64,000 nucleotides of DNA from assembly GCF_902706225.1 (NCBI RefSeq), contig NZ_CACSKB010000015.1:1-64000 (forward strand), read 5' to 3'. This document shows positions 18,522 to 26,984 of this stretch, piece after piece (position 1 is the first letter of the stretch; each line of letters begins with the position of its first letter). The notes beneath the pieces are model-generated. The model was not told where the DNA came from. It saw only the letters and a program-made list of their open reading frames with translations, and ran no database searches. The translations under genes and the position numbers were made by a program. This DNA comes from Microbacterium sp. 18062. Lineage in GTDB: Bacteria; Actinomycetota; Actinomycetes; Actinomycetales; Microbacteriaceae.

Positions 18522-20552
18522 ATGCGCCGCACGGCAACGATCGCCGCTGCCCTCTTGTCCGCCCTCGTCCTGACCGCCGCCGTCCCTGCCGCGGCCGTCG
18601 CTGCGACCGACCCGCCCGACAACGTCGAGCTCACGCTGATGGCGACCACCGACGTGCACGGACACGTGTACGACTGGGACTACTTCCAGGACGCGCCGTA
18701 CCCCGACGACGACACCCTCGGGCTCACCCGCGTGGGCACGGCCGTCGACGCCGTGCGCGCGGAGAAGGGAGCGGAGTCGGTCGTCGTGCTCGACAACGGC
18801 GACGCGATCCAGGGCACGCCGCTGACCTACTACTACGGGATGGGCGAGGGAGCGGCATCCGTGCTCGCCGACGAGACGACGCACCCCATGGCCGAGGCGT
18901 TCAACGCGATCGGCTACGACGCACAGGTCGTCGGCAACCACGAGTACAACTACGGGCTCGAGCTGCTCGCCGCGTACGAGGGGGATCTCGGCGCGCCGCT
19001 GCTGGGCGCGAACGTGATCGACGTCGCGACCGGCGAGCCGTACCACGACCCCTACACGCTGATCGACCGCGAGATCGACGGCGAGACCGTGACGATCGGC
19101 GTGCTCGGGCTCGTCACACCGGGCGTGCGCATCTGGGACCGTCAGCACGTCGAGGGCGTCCTGGAGTTCCGGGACCTCGTCGAGACCGCCGCCCAGTGGG
19201 TGCCGGTCGTCGCGGAGCAGGCCGACGTGGTGGTCGTGCTCGCGCACACGGGCCAGGGCACCGTGCCCGACGAGGCCTACGACGCCGCCGACCTCAACGA
19301 GGACGTCGCGAACAACATCGCCGTCCAGGTGCCCGGCATCGACGTGCTCGTCGCCGGGCACAGCCACCTCGACGAGCCTCAGACGCTGCTCACCAACACC
19401 GCCGGCGAGCAGGTGCTGCTCACGCAGCCCTCGTCCTGGGCGCGCAGCGTCAGCGAGGTCACACTCTCCCTCGCCCCCGACGGCGACGGAGGCTTCGACG
19501 TCGACTGGTCCGACGGCGTCACGCCGACGGTGACGGCGCACTACGGCACCGATATCGCCGAGGAGGATGCGGACGTCGTCTCCGCCGTCGCCGACAAGCA
19601 CGCGACGACCGTCGACTACGTGAACACGCCGGTGGCGGCGTCGACCGAGGAGCTGCTGACCGAGACGTCGCGCTACGAGGACACCCCGATCATCGACTTC
19701 ATCAACCACGTGCAGGCGGAGACGGTCGCGCAGGCGCTCGCCGGAGGGGAGTACGCCGATCTGCCGGTCGTCTCGCAGGCCTCGCCCTTCTCCCGCACAT
19801 CGCGCTTCCCGCAGGGCGAGGTGACGATCCGCGACATCGCGGGGCTGTACATCTACGAGAACACCCTGCGCGGGGTGCTGCTCACGGGGGCGCAGCTGAA
19901 GGACTACCTGGAGTACTCGGCGCGCTACTTCGTGCAGGTCGAGGAGGGCGCCGTGTTCGACCCGGCCACGGGCACCAACGCGGCGTATCCCGACCGGCCG
20001 AGCGGTGTGCCCGACTACAACTACGACGCGCTGTCGGGCCTCGACTACACGATCGACATCTCGCGCGACCTCGGAGACCGCATCCAGGGACTGTCCTACC
20101 CCGACGGCGCACCGGTCGACGACGACGACGAGCTCGTGCTCGCGGTGAACAACTACCGCCAGAGCGGCGGCGGTGCGTTCCCGCACGTCGCGGGCGCGCC
20201 GGTCGTCTACGACGAGCTTCAGGAGATCCGCCAGCTGCTCATCGACTGGGCGTCCGAGCGCGGCCGCATCGACCCCGCCGACTTCTTCGTCGAGAACTGG
20301 GCGCTCACGACCTCGACCGAGGCGCCGACGCCCACGCCGGCCCCGAGCACCCCGACCCCCGGCGCGCCGAGCACTCCGGGCACGGGTGTTCCGACCGATC
20401 CCGGGCGCGACGTGCCCGATCCGGATGCGGCATCCTCGCTCGCAGCCAGCGGGGCGGACGCACCCGTGTCCGCGTTCGCCCTCGGCCTCGCGCTCCTGGC
20501 CGCCGGAGCGATCGGACTGGCCGCCGCACGCGCACGCCGCCTCGCCCGCTGA
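18522..20552 (+). CDS. Surface 5'-nucleotidase / 2',3'-cyclic phosphodiesterase
   Basis: A 676-residue secreted metallophosphoesterase. A signal peptide (about 1-28) leads into the catalytic domain with TTDVHGH, LDNGDAIQG, VVGNHEYNYG, VVVLAHTGQG and AGHSHLDEP metal/active-site motifs; a 5'-nucleotidase C-terminal domain (about 380-600) binds the nucleotide. A Thr-Pro-Ala stalk follows, then LAASGAD, a hydrophobic helix and RARRLAR. That resembles an LAxTG-type (sortase E-like) sorting signal with Ser for Thr, so wall or membrane anchoring is likely. It would supply phosphate and nucleosides, consistent with nearby purine genes. Confidence 0.92.
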   Translation: MRRTATIAAALLSALVLTAAVPAAAVAATDPPDNVELTLMATTDVHGHVYDWDYFQDAPYPDDDTLGLTRVGTAVDAVRAEKGAESVVVLDNGDAIQGTPLTYYYGMGEGAASVLADETTHPMAEAFNAIGYDAQVVGNHEYNYGLELLAAYEGDLGAPLLGANVIDVATGEPYHDPYTLIDREIDGETVTIGVLGLVTPGVRIWDRQHVEGVLEFRDLVETAAQWVPVVAEQADVVVVLAHTGQGTVPDEAYDAADLNEDVANNIAVQVPGIDVLVAGHSHLDEPQTLLTNTAGEQVLLTQPSSWARSVSEVTLSLAPDGDGGFDVDWSDGVTPTVTAHYGTDIAEEDADVVSAVADKHATTVDYVNTPVAASTEELLTETSRYEDTPIIDFINHVQAETVAQALAGGEYADLPVVSQASPFSRTSRFPQGEVTIRDIAGLYIYENTLRGVLLTGAQLKDYLEYSARYFVQVEEGAVFDPATGTNAAYPDRPSGVPDYNYDALSGLDYTIDISRDLGDRIQGLSYPDGAPVDDDDELVLAVNNYRQSGGGAFPHVAGAPVVYDELQEIRQLLIDWASERGRIDPADFFVENWALTTSTEAPTPTPAPSTPTPGAPSTPGTGVPTDPGRDVPDPDAASSLAASGADAPVSAFALGLALLAAGAIGLAAARARRLAR

Positions 20553-20610
20553 CGCCTCCCCCCGGCCGCGCGCATCCCGCTACGTCGCGACCACGCGGAA
20601 CGGGTGCTCC

Positions 20611-20690
20611 GCGCCCTTTCGTCTCGTCGCTGCGCTCCTCGCTCAGAGACCGAGAGCGGAGACTTTCGCTCAGGTGGTCGCGAAGTGCGG
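20611..20690. repeat. Diverged copy of the dispersed repeat
   Basis: CCTTTCGTCTCGTCGCTGCG and GCTCAGAGACCGAGAG match the repeat core at 8901 and 63519 with insertions. It lies between the nucleotidase and the amidohydrolase. Confidence 0.55.
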
Positions 20691-20736
20691 AAACAGAGCG
20701 GAGGAGGCGGGCCGGGAGGGGCTGGGGAGGGCCGCG

Positions 20737-20742
20737 TAGGCT
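20737..20742 (+). promoter_or_regulatory. -10 box TAGGCT, leaderless promoter
   Basis: TAGGCT is 7 nt before ATG 20750 of the amidohydrolase; no ribosome site is present. Confidence 0.55.
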
Positions 20743-20749
20743 CGGGCGC

Positions 20750-21979
20750 ATGGGTATCGACCTCGAAGCGCTGTACACCGACCTGCACCGGCACCCCGAG
20801 CTCTCGTTCCAGGAGACGCGTACGGCGGGCGTGATCGCCCGCGCCCTGACCGAGCTCGGCATCGAGCACGAGGAGGGCATCGGGCGCACGGGAGTCGTCG
20901 CCATCCTCCGCAACCCCTCACCCGAGGGGACCGGCAACCCCGTCGTGTGGCTGCGCGCCGACATGGACGGCCTTCCCGTCGAAGAGCTCACCGGGCTCCC
21001 CTACGCGAGCACCGCCCGCGGCACCGACCCGTCCGGCGGCGAGGTGCCGGTGATGCACGCCTGCGGACACGACATGCACGTGACCGCCCTGCTCGGCGCC
21101 CTCGAACGCCTCGCCGGCACGACCGCCGAGTGGTCGGGCACGATCGTGGCGGTCTTCCAGCCCGCCGAGGAGTTCGGCGCGGGCTCGCGCGCGATGATCG
21201 CGGATGGCGTGCTCGAGCGGTTCCCGGCGCCCGACGTCGTGCTCGGCCAGCACGTCACCCCGTTGCCCGCGGGTCTGATCGGCGTGCGCCCCGGAACCCA
21301 GATGTCGGCGTCCGACGGACTGACCGTCACGCTCCACGGTCGCGGCGGCCACGGCTCCCGGCCCCACTCGACGGTGGACCCGGTCGTGATGGCGGCGGCG
21401 ACCGTCATGCGGTTGCAGACGATCGTCTCGCGTGAGATCGACCCGCGCGACGTCGCGGTGGTCACGGTCGGCTCGATCCACGCGGGGCTGAAGAACAACA
21501 TCATCCCGGCCGAGGCCACGCTGCAGCTGAGCCTGCGCTACCCCGATGACGACGCCCGCGACCGCGTGCTGCAGAAGGTGGAACGGGTCATCCGGGCGGA
21601 GGCCGCCGCATCCGGCGCCGAGCGCGAGCCCACGATCGTCACCGACCACACCCTGCCGCCGACCATCAACGACGAGGCCGCGACCGCGCGCGTCACCGCG
21701 GCCTTCCGCCGCGCGTACGGCGAGGCGGCCGTCATCGACCCGGGGATGTTCACCGGCAGCGAGGACGTCTCGTGGTTCGCCCGCGACTCGGGGGCTCCCC
21801 TGGTGTTCTGGTTCTGGGGCGGCGTCGACCCGGAGCTGTACGCCCGAGCCGGCGCGGAGGGGACGATCGACCGCGACGTGCCGACCAACCACTCCCCCTA
21901 CTTCGCGCCCGTGCTGCATCCGACGATCGAGCGCGGCGTCGAGAACCTCGTCGTCGCGGCGCGGGAGTGGCTGGGCTGA
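20750..21979 (+). CDS. M20-family amidohydrolase
   Basis: A 409-residue M20 (peptidase D subfamily) amidohydrolase, the group that includes hippurate hydrolase, N-acyl-amino-acid and IAA-amino-acid hydrolases. The metal site HACGHDMH (103-110) with Cys105 and His107, QPAEEFGAG (138-145) with catalytic Glu, and the GGHGSRPH dimerisation-domain motif are present. Cys105 in place of Asp is typical of this branch. It probably deacylates an amino-acid conjugate. Because ureidoglycolate and allantoate hydrolases are also M20-like, an allantoate role was considered, but the motifs fit the aminoacylase branch better. Confidence 0.88.
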   Translation: MGIDLEALYTDLHRHPELSFQETRTAGVIARALTELGIEHEEGIGRTGVVAILRNPSPEGTGNPVVWLRADMDGLPVEELTGLPYASTARGTDPSGGEVPVMHACGHDMHVTALLGALERLAGTTAEWSGTIVAVFQPAEEFGAGSRAMIADGVLERFPAPDVVLGQHVTPLPAGLIGVRPGTQMSASDGLTVTLHGRGGHGSRPHSTVDPVVMAAATVMRLQTIVSREIDPRDVAVVTVGSIHAGLKNNIIPAEATLQLSLRYPDDDARDRVLQKVERVIRAEAAASGAEREPTIVTDHTLPPTINDEAATARVTAAFRRAYGEAAVIDPGMFTGSEDVSWFARDSGAPLVFWFWGGVDPELYARAGAEGTIDRDVPTNHSPYFAPVLHPTIERGVENLVVAAREWLG

Positions 21980-22002
21980 TCAGGCACTGCGCCGAGCCCG
22001 GC

Positions 22003-22704
22003 TCAGCCGGGAGCGGCCGGCGCGCGCTCGCGCGTCCGACGGCCGAGCGCGCCCAGCAGCGCATCGATGCCGAGGTACGCGAACGCGACGACCTCGAGCG
22101 CGGCGGTGAGTCCCACGATCCACAGCACGACCCCGTCCACGCCGTTGCGATCGACGTCCATGAACGGATACGGATAGCGGGTGCCGCCGCCGAAGAGGCC
22201 GCCCAGCGCGCCGTAGACGAACGCGAATGCCACGTACGCGAGCGGGATGAGCGCCCACGCGAGCGGGTCGAACCAGCGTGACCGCCCCTTCGGCACGAAC
22301 AGCAGCCAGTCACCGATCAGCAGGCACGGCGCGACGATGTGGACGAGGTTGTCGGTCAGCGTGAACGGCGTGTACCCGTTGCCCTGCGTGAACGTCTCCG
22401 GCACGAGCACGATCAGATAGACGAGCATGGTCACGGTGATCGAGAACACGACCGCGAGCGAGAACCGCGCCGAGGGCGTCGACGCTCCCCTCGGACCGTG
22501 GGCACGCAGATCGCGGATCGTCCGGATGGCGAGCAGCACCAGCCACGTCAGGCACAGGATGTTGCTGAGCACCGTGAAGTAGAGGAACTGCACCCCGCTC
22601 GGGCGGCCGTCGAAGAGCCCGCTCACCCGGCCCACACCCCAGAGGACGACGACCGCGGCGGCGAGGCGATACGCCAGCGCGAGGCGGCGGTCCGGCACGT
22701 ACAT
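22003..22704 (-). CDS. Pr6Pr family membrane protein
   Basis: A 233-residue integral membrane protein with six predicted helices and the FAR-17a/AIG1-like (Pr6Pr) pattern: LYFTVLSNILC in the second helix region, TLTDNLVHIVAPCL, and a RYPYPFMDVDRNG loop before the last helix. Eukaryotic relatives hydrolyse lipids; the bacterial proteins have no assigned role. ATG 22704 is preceded by TAGCAT with 7 nt spacing. It ends 24 bp from the amidohydrolase, convergently. Confidence 0.8.
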   Translation of the reverse strand: MYVPDRRLALAYRLAAAVVVLWGVGRVSGLFDGRPSGVQFLYFTVLSNILCLTWLVLLAIRTIRDLRAHGPRGASTPSARFSLAVVFSITVTMLVYLIVLVPETFTQGNGYTPFTLTDNLVHIVAPCLLIGDWLLFVPKGRSRWFDPLAWALIPLAYVAFAFVYGALGGLFGGGTRYPYPFMDVDRNGVDGVVLWIVGLTAALEVVAFAYLGIDALLGALGRRTRERAPAAPG

Positions 22705-22711
22705 GCGGTCG

Positions 22712-22717
22712 ATGCTA
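22712..22717 (-). promoter_or_regulatory. -10 box TAGCAT, leaderless promoter
   Basis: On the minus strand TAGCAT, then 7 nt, then ATG 22704 of the Pr6Pr gene. Confidence 0.5.
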
Positions 22718-22790
22718 GGCGAGGTCGCGGTTCCGCGACGCTCCGGAGAGCGTCCGGTCGACCCCATTGCGCCCGCGCGCATGATGGGCG

Positions 22791-22796
22791 TAGTGT
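22791..22796 (+). promoter_or_regulatory. -10 box TAGTGT upstream of the KimA-like gene
   Basis: TAGTGT is followed by 8 nt and an in-frame GTG at 22805, supporting that start over the upstream ATG codons at 22781 and 22784. A leaderless start leaves no room for a ydaO-type riboswitch. Confidence 0.45.
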
Positions 22797-22804
22797 CCCC
22801 GCTC

Positions 22805-25006
22805 GTGGTCAACGAGAGCGCGGAGCCCGCGCCGGAATCCCCCATCGCGAAACGCCTGCTGCTCGGCGACCCGCTCGCGTCCTCCGACGCCGACGACCAC
22901 CTGCTGCGCAAACGCATGGCGCTGCCGATCTTCGCGTCCGACGCCCTGTCGTCCGTGGCGTACGCGCCGCAGGAGCTCCTGATGATCCTGTTGATCGGCG
23001 GGACGTCGTTCCTGGCCTTCAGCCCCTGGATCGCTACGGCGGTCGTCGTGCTCCTGATCGTCGTGGTGCTCTCGTACCGACAGCTCATCAAGGCGTACCC
23101 GTCGGGCGGCGGCGACTACGAGGTCGCGCGGACGAACCTCGGTGAGATCCCCGCCGTCGTGGTCGCCTCGGCGCTGCTGGTCGACTACATCCTCACCGTC
23201 GCGGTGTCGGTCGCATCCGGGGTCGACAACATCATCTCGGCCGTGCCGGGGCTGAACCCCTGGCGCGTCGAGCTCGCGGTGGGCTTCGTCGTCCTGATCG
23301 TGCTGGTCAACCTGCGCGGCGTGCGCGAGGCCTCGCGGGCCTTCGCGCTGCCGACGTACGTCTTCATCGGCTCGGTCGCGGTGATGATCGTGGTCGGCAT
23401 CGTGCGCTGGATCCTCGGCGACCCGCCCGTCGCCTCCAGCGCCCAGTACGAGGTGCAGGCCGAGAGTCTCACCCAGGCGGCCGTGATCCTGCTGATCCTG
23501 CGCGCGTTCTCGAGCGGATGCTCCGCCCTGACCGGTGTCGAGGCGGTGTCGAACGGCGTGCCGGCGTTCCGCCGCCCGAAGGTCGCGAACGCCCAGAAGA
23601 CGCTCACCGCGATGGGCATCGTCGCCATCCTGCTCTTCTCCGGGCTCACCGTCATCGCGCTGGTGTCGGGCGTGCACTACGCCGAGAACCCGTGCCATCT
23701 CATCGGGTTCGACTGCGCGAACCAGCCGCAGCCGAGCCTCATGGCGCAGGTCGCCGCGGCGACGTTCGGCGCCGGCTCCGTTCCGTTCTTCGTCATCCAG
23801 GCGGCGACCGCCTGCGTGCTGCTGCTCGCCGCGAACACGGCGTTCAACGGCTTCCCGCTGCTGGGCGCCGTGCTCGCCCGCGACGGCTACGCCCCGAAGG
23901 CCCTGAACACCCGTGGCGACCGGCTCGTGTTCTCGAACGGCATGCTCATCCTCGGGGTCGCGGCGATCCTCGTGCTGGTCGTGTCGCAGGCGAACCTGAC
24001 GACGCTCATCCAGCTGTACATCATCGGCGTCTTCGTGTCGTTCTCGCTCGGGCAGATCGGGATGGTGCGGCACTGGCGCCGCGAGCTGCGCGCGCTGAAG
24101 AGCCTGCCCGGCGAGGCACGCCGGCAGAGGTCGGCACGGCTCCATCGGCGCGAGATCGTCTCCGGCCTCGTCATCAACTCGATCGGCGCGGGGCTCACCG
24201 CGGCCGTGTTCCTCATCGTCACCGTCACGAAGTTCACGCACGGCGCCTGGCTCGTCTTCCTGGCGATCCCCGTGCTGTCGCTGCTGATGATCGGGGTGAG
24301 CCGCTACTACCGCGACGTCGAGCACGAGATCGCCCTCGACGACCGCACCCGTTTCGGTGCCACCGGCGATGTGGCGATCGTGCTCGTCGGTCGCCTGCAG
24401 AAGCCCGTCGTGAAGGCGATCGACTACGCGCTCGCCGCCAGGCACGACACGACCGTCGGCCTGCACGTCGCCGTCACCAAGGAGTCTGCGAACGCCGTGC
24501 AGAAGGACTGGGAGGAGCACCGGATGCAGGTGCCCCTCGTCATCCTCGAGTCGCCGTACCGAACCTACGGCGGGCCCGTCACCGCCTTCATCGAGCAGTA
24601 CCGCGCGCTGCACGGGCCGGCGGTCGTGACCGTCTACCTGCCGCAGTACATCGTGGGGCACTGGTGGGAGTCGCTCCTGCACAACCGGCGCGCCCGGCGC
24701 ATGGCGAACCAGCTGATGCTCGTGCACGGGGTGACGATCACGCTCGTGCCCTGGCTGCTCGACTCCTCCGAGCTGGTCTACGGCCGCCGGTCGCGGCCCC
24801 TGCCCGGCCAGGAGCGCGCGGGTCACGCCTACACGCCCTCGCCCGGCCCGCTCACGATCGTGCCGTCCGCCGCATCCGAGGCCCCGCGTGCCGGCGGCAC
24901 CGCGTCGGGCGGCAGGTCGGCGTCGGCGTCGGGTGGCAGGACGTCGGGTGGCAGGTCGATGTCGGGCGGAGGGACCCGCGAGACTGCACCGGAGCGCCGA
25001 GACTGA
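22805..25006 (+). CDS. KimA-like APC-family potassium transporter
   Basis: About 733 residues. The N-terminal two thirds form an APC-fold carrier with ~12 helices, beginning KRMALPIFASDALSSVAYAP, very like KimA/YdaO. A cytosolic universal-stress-like domain follows (about 500-640; GDVAIVLVGRLQKPVVKAID and QYIVGHWWESLLHN). KimA is a proton-coupled K+ importer inhibited by c-di-AMP, so K+ uptake is the likely role; general amino-acid permease annotation is the alternative. The tail after about residue 660 is Gly/Ser/Arg-rich with SGGR repeats, and its last codons lie in the left arm of a palindromic repeat. The start is uncertain (22805 preferred). Confidence 0.82.
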   Translation: MVNESAEPAPESPIAKRLLLGDPLASSDADDHLLRKRMALPIFASDALSSVAYAPQELLMILLIGGTSFLAFSPWIATAVVVLLIVVVLSYRQLIKAYPSGGGDYEVARTNLGEIPAVVVASALLVDYILTVAVSVASGVDNIISAVPGLNPWRVELAVGFVVLIVLVNLRGVREASRAFALPTYVFIGSVAVMIVVGIVRWILGDPPVASSAQYEVQAESLTQAAVILLILRAFSSGCSALTGVEAVSNGVPAFRRPKVANAQKTLTAMGIVAILLFSGLTVIALVSGVHYAENPCHLIGFDCANQPQPSLMAQVAAATFGAGSVPFFVIQAATACVLLLAANTAFNGFPLLGAVLARDGYAPKALNTRGDRLVFSNGMLILGVAAILVLVVSQANLTTLIQLYIIGVFVSFSLGQIGMVRHWRRELRALKSLPGEARRQRSARLHRREIVSGLVINSIGAGLTAAVFLIVTVTKFTHGAWLVFLAIPVLSLLMIGVSRYYRDVEHEIALDDRTRFGATGDVAIVLVGRLQKPVVKAIDYALAARHDTTVGLHVAVTKESANAVQKDWEEHRMQVPLVILESPYRTYGGPVTAFIEQYRALHGPAVVTVYLPQYIVGHWWESLLHNRRARRMANQLMLVHGVTITLVPWLLDSSELVYGRRSRPLPGQERAGHAYTPSPGPLTIVPSAASEAPRAGGTASGGRSASASGGRTSGGRSMSGGGTRETAPERRD

Positions 25007-25048
25007 GGGGTTACCCCGCTGTCTCGGCGCGCACATGCAGTCTCGCGG
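24976..25048. repeat. Palindromic element (family A, copy 2)
   Basis: Outer arms CCGCGAGACTGCA (24976-24988) and TGCAGTCTCGCGG (25036-25048); inner arms GCGCCGAGAC (24994-25003) and GTCTCGGCGC (25021-25030); centre GGGGTTACCCC. Same plan as 41845 and 62078 but with different outer-arm bases. It overlaps the KimA-like stop codon. Confidence 0.85.
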
Positions 25049-25110
25049 CCCACGGACGTGCGCTCGCGGCCCGCGACTCCGCGGGCGCCCCGGGGGCTGC
25101 CGGACCGAAC

Positions 25111-25116
25111 TAGCCT
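25111..25116 (+). promoter_or_regulatory. -10 box TAGCCT upstream of sufS
   Basis: TAGCCT is followed by 6 nt (including GGAGG) and GTG 25123, so transcription probably starts at the GTG. Confidence 0.5.
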
Positions 25117-25122
25117 GGAGGG

Positions 25123-26409
25123 GTGAGTACCGCCGACACGCCCCGCCTGGATGCCGCCGCGCTGCGCGCGGACTTCCCGATCCTCGAGCAGACGATCGGC
25201 GGCGAACGGCTCGTGTACCTCGACTCGGGGGCGACGAGCCAGAAGCCGCGCGCGGTGATCGACGCCGAGGTCGCGTTCCTCACGCACGCGAACTCCGCCG
25301 TGCACCGCGGCGCCCACACCCTCGCCGCCGAGGCGACCGAGCTGTACGAGGACGCGCGGGCGACGGTCGCCGGATTCGTCGGCGCCGAGGCCGAGAACCT
25401 CGTCTGGACCTCGGGCGCAACCGCCGCGCTCAACCTGGTCGCGTACGCGATCGGCAACGCGACGGCCGGACGCGGGGCTCCGGCGAGCACGCGGTTCGCG
25501 CTGCATCCGGGCGACGAGCTCGTCGTGACCGAGACCGAGCACCACGCGAACCTCATCCCCTGGCAGGAGCTCGCCGCACGCACCGGCGCGGTGCTGCGCC
25601 ACATCCCGGTGCGGGACGACGGAACGCTCGACCTGGATGCGGCGGCATCCGTCATCGGCGACCGCACGCGCGTCGTGGCCTTCACGCACGTCTCGAACGT
25701 GCTCGGCATCGTGAACCCGGTCGCCGATCTCGTGGCGCTCGCCCGTGCCGTGGGCGCGCTGACGGTGCTCGACGCCTGCCAGTCCGCGCCGCACCTCGCG
25801 CTCGACCTGCCCGCCCTGGGCGTCGACCTCGCCGCGTTCTCCGGCCACAAGATGCTCGGGCCCTTCGGCATCGGCGCGCTCTACGGCCGTACCGAGGTGC
25901 TCGAGGCGCTGCCGCCGTTCCTCACCGGAGGCTCGATGGTGACCACGGTCACCCTCGACGAGGCGGACTTCCTGCCGCCGCCGCAGAAGTTCGAGGCCGG
26001 CACGCAGCCGGTGTCGCAGACGATCGCCCTCGCCGAGGCGGTGCGCTACCTCGACCGCCTCGGAATGGATGCGGTGCACGCGCACGAGAGCGTGATCGAG
26101 CGGCGCATGATGGCAGGACTCCGCGAGATCCCCGGCGTCCGGCTGCTCGGCGACGCCGCCGGAGCGGAGCGGGTCGGCATCGCGGCGTTCGACGTCGCGG
26201 GCGTGCACGCGCACGACGTGGGCCAGTTCCTCGATGCGCGCGGCGTCGCCGTCCGCGTCGGACACCACTGCGCGAAGCCGCTGCACGCCCGGTTCGGCCT
26301 GACCGCGTCGGTGCGGGCGTCCACTTCCGTCTTCACGACCGAGGACGACGTCGACGCGCTGCTCGACGGCCTCGCGGGTGTGCGCGCCTACTTCGGGGTC
26401 GAGTCATGA
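25123..26409 (+). CDS. sufS: Cysteine desulfurase SufS
   Basis: A 428-residue class-II cysteine desulfurase. PLP-binding Lys243 (SGHKMLGP), His140/141 (TEHHAN) and the catalytic Cys383 in RVGHHCAKPLH are present; the short active-site loop and RxGHHCA motif mark SufS, not IscS/NifS. It takes sulfur from cysteine and passes it to SufU, encoded next with a 4-nt overlap (ATGA). GTG 25123 follows a TAGCCT box. The scaffold genes sufBCD are not in the window. Confidence 0.95.
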   Translation: MSTADTPRLDAAALRADFPILEQTIGGERLVYLDSGATSQKPRAVIDAEVAFLTHANSAVHRGAHTLAAEATELYEDARATVAGFVGAEAENLVWTSGATAALNLVAYAIGNATAGRGAPASTRFALHPGDELVVTETEHHANLIPWQELAARTGAVLRHIPVRDDGTLDLDAAASVIGDRTRVVAFTHVSNVLGIVNPVADLVALARAVGALTVLDACQSAPHLALDLPALGVDLAAFSGHKMLGPFGIGALYGRTEVLEALPPFLTGGSMVTTVTLDEADFLPPPQKFEAGTQPVSQTIALAEAVRYLDRLGMDAVHAHESVIERRMMAGLREIPGVRLLGDAAGAERVGIAAFDVAGVHAHDVGQFLDARGVAVRVGHHCAKPLHARFGLTASVRASTSVFTTEDDVDALLDGLAGVRAYFGVES

Positions 26410-26870
26410 GCGGGCTCGACGGGCTGTACCAGGAGCTGATCCTCGACCACTCGAAGCATCCGCACGGCAAGGGTCTCGCCGGCGAGGAGGGCCGCTCGGC
26501 GATCTCGCACCAGCGCAACCCGATCTGCGGCGACGAGGTGTCGCTGCGCGTACGCCTCGACGAGGACGGCGAGCGGATCCGCGACGTCACGTGGGAGGGC
26601 GCCGGCTGCTCGATCTCGCAGGCGTCCGCGTCCATGCTGTCGGTGCTCGTCGCGGACGCGGCCGAGGACCACGGAGGGATGCCGCGCGCACGGGCGACGG
26701 CGTTGATCGGCGGTTTCCGGGAGGCCCTGCGCTCACGTGGCGCGATCGAGCTCGACGAGGAGACCTTCGCGGACGCGGCGGCCCTCTCGGGCGTCGGCAG
26801 GTACACCGCGCGGGTCAAGTGCGCGATGCTCGCCTGGGTCGCGCTCGAGGACGCCCTCGCGCGCGCCTGA
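26406..26870 (+). CDS. sufU: Zinc-dependent sulfurtransferase SufU
   Basis: A 154-residue SufU. Zn ligands Cys41 and Asp43 (NPICGDE), Cys68 (GAGCSISQAS) and Cys139 (RVKCAMLAW) are all found, together with the ~19-residue insertion that separates SufU from IscU. It accepts persulfide sulfur from SufS through zinc-ligand exchange and hands it to SufBCD. ATGA coupling to sufS fits this partnership. The gene is followed by a palindromic repeat. Confidence 0.95.
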   Translation: MSGLDGLYQELILDHSKHPHGKGLAGEEGRSAISHQRNPICGDEVSLRVRLDEDGERIRDVTWEGAGCSISQASASMLSVLVADAAEDHGGMPRARATALIGGFREALRSRGAIELDEETFADAAALSGVGRYTARVKCAMLAWVALEDALARA

Positions 26871-26890
26871 GCGCGGGCACGGAGCACGAC

Positions 26891-26959
26891 CCGAGAAACC
26901 ACTTCTGCCCCGAGACACACCGCGAGGCGTGGTTTCCCGGGGCAGAAGTGGTTTCTCGG
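26891..26959. repeat. Palindromic element (family A, copy 3)
   Basis: A 22-bp perfect inverted repeat (26891-26912 and 26938-26959; outer ends CCGAGAAACC and GGTTTCTCGG) with a 25-nt loop, lying between the convergent sufU and helicase genes. It shares the CCGAGA end and internal CCGAGAC with the other family A copies. Confidence 0.8.
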
Positions 26960-26984
26960 GTGCTGGGAGCCCAGCGCCCGGGGG

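Noticed and set aside
20750-21979. Allantoate amidohydrolase to complete the purine pathway
   Set aside because: The M20 protein has the HACGHDMH Cys-type site of aminoacylase/hippurate hydrolases and is not in the urate cluster.
22705-22804. c-di-AMP (ydaO-type) riboswitch before the KimA-like gene
   Set aside because: The likely promoter is 8 nt from the start, leaving no leader; no riboswitch motif is seen in the gap.
22715-25036. 773-codon open frame antisense to the KimA-like gene
   Set aside because: Composition is typical of the reverse complement of a GC-rich gene (Arg/His/Asp/Glu); the sense protein has clear KimA features.
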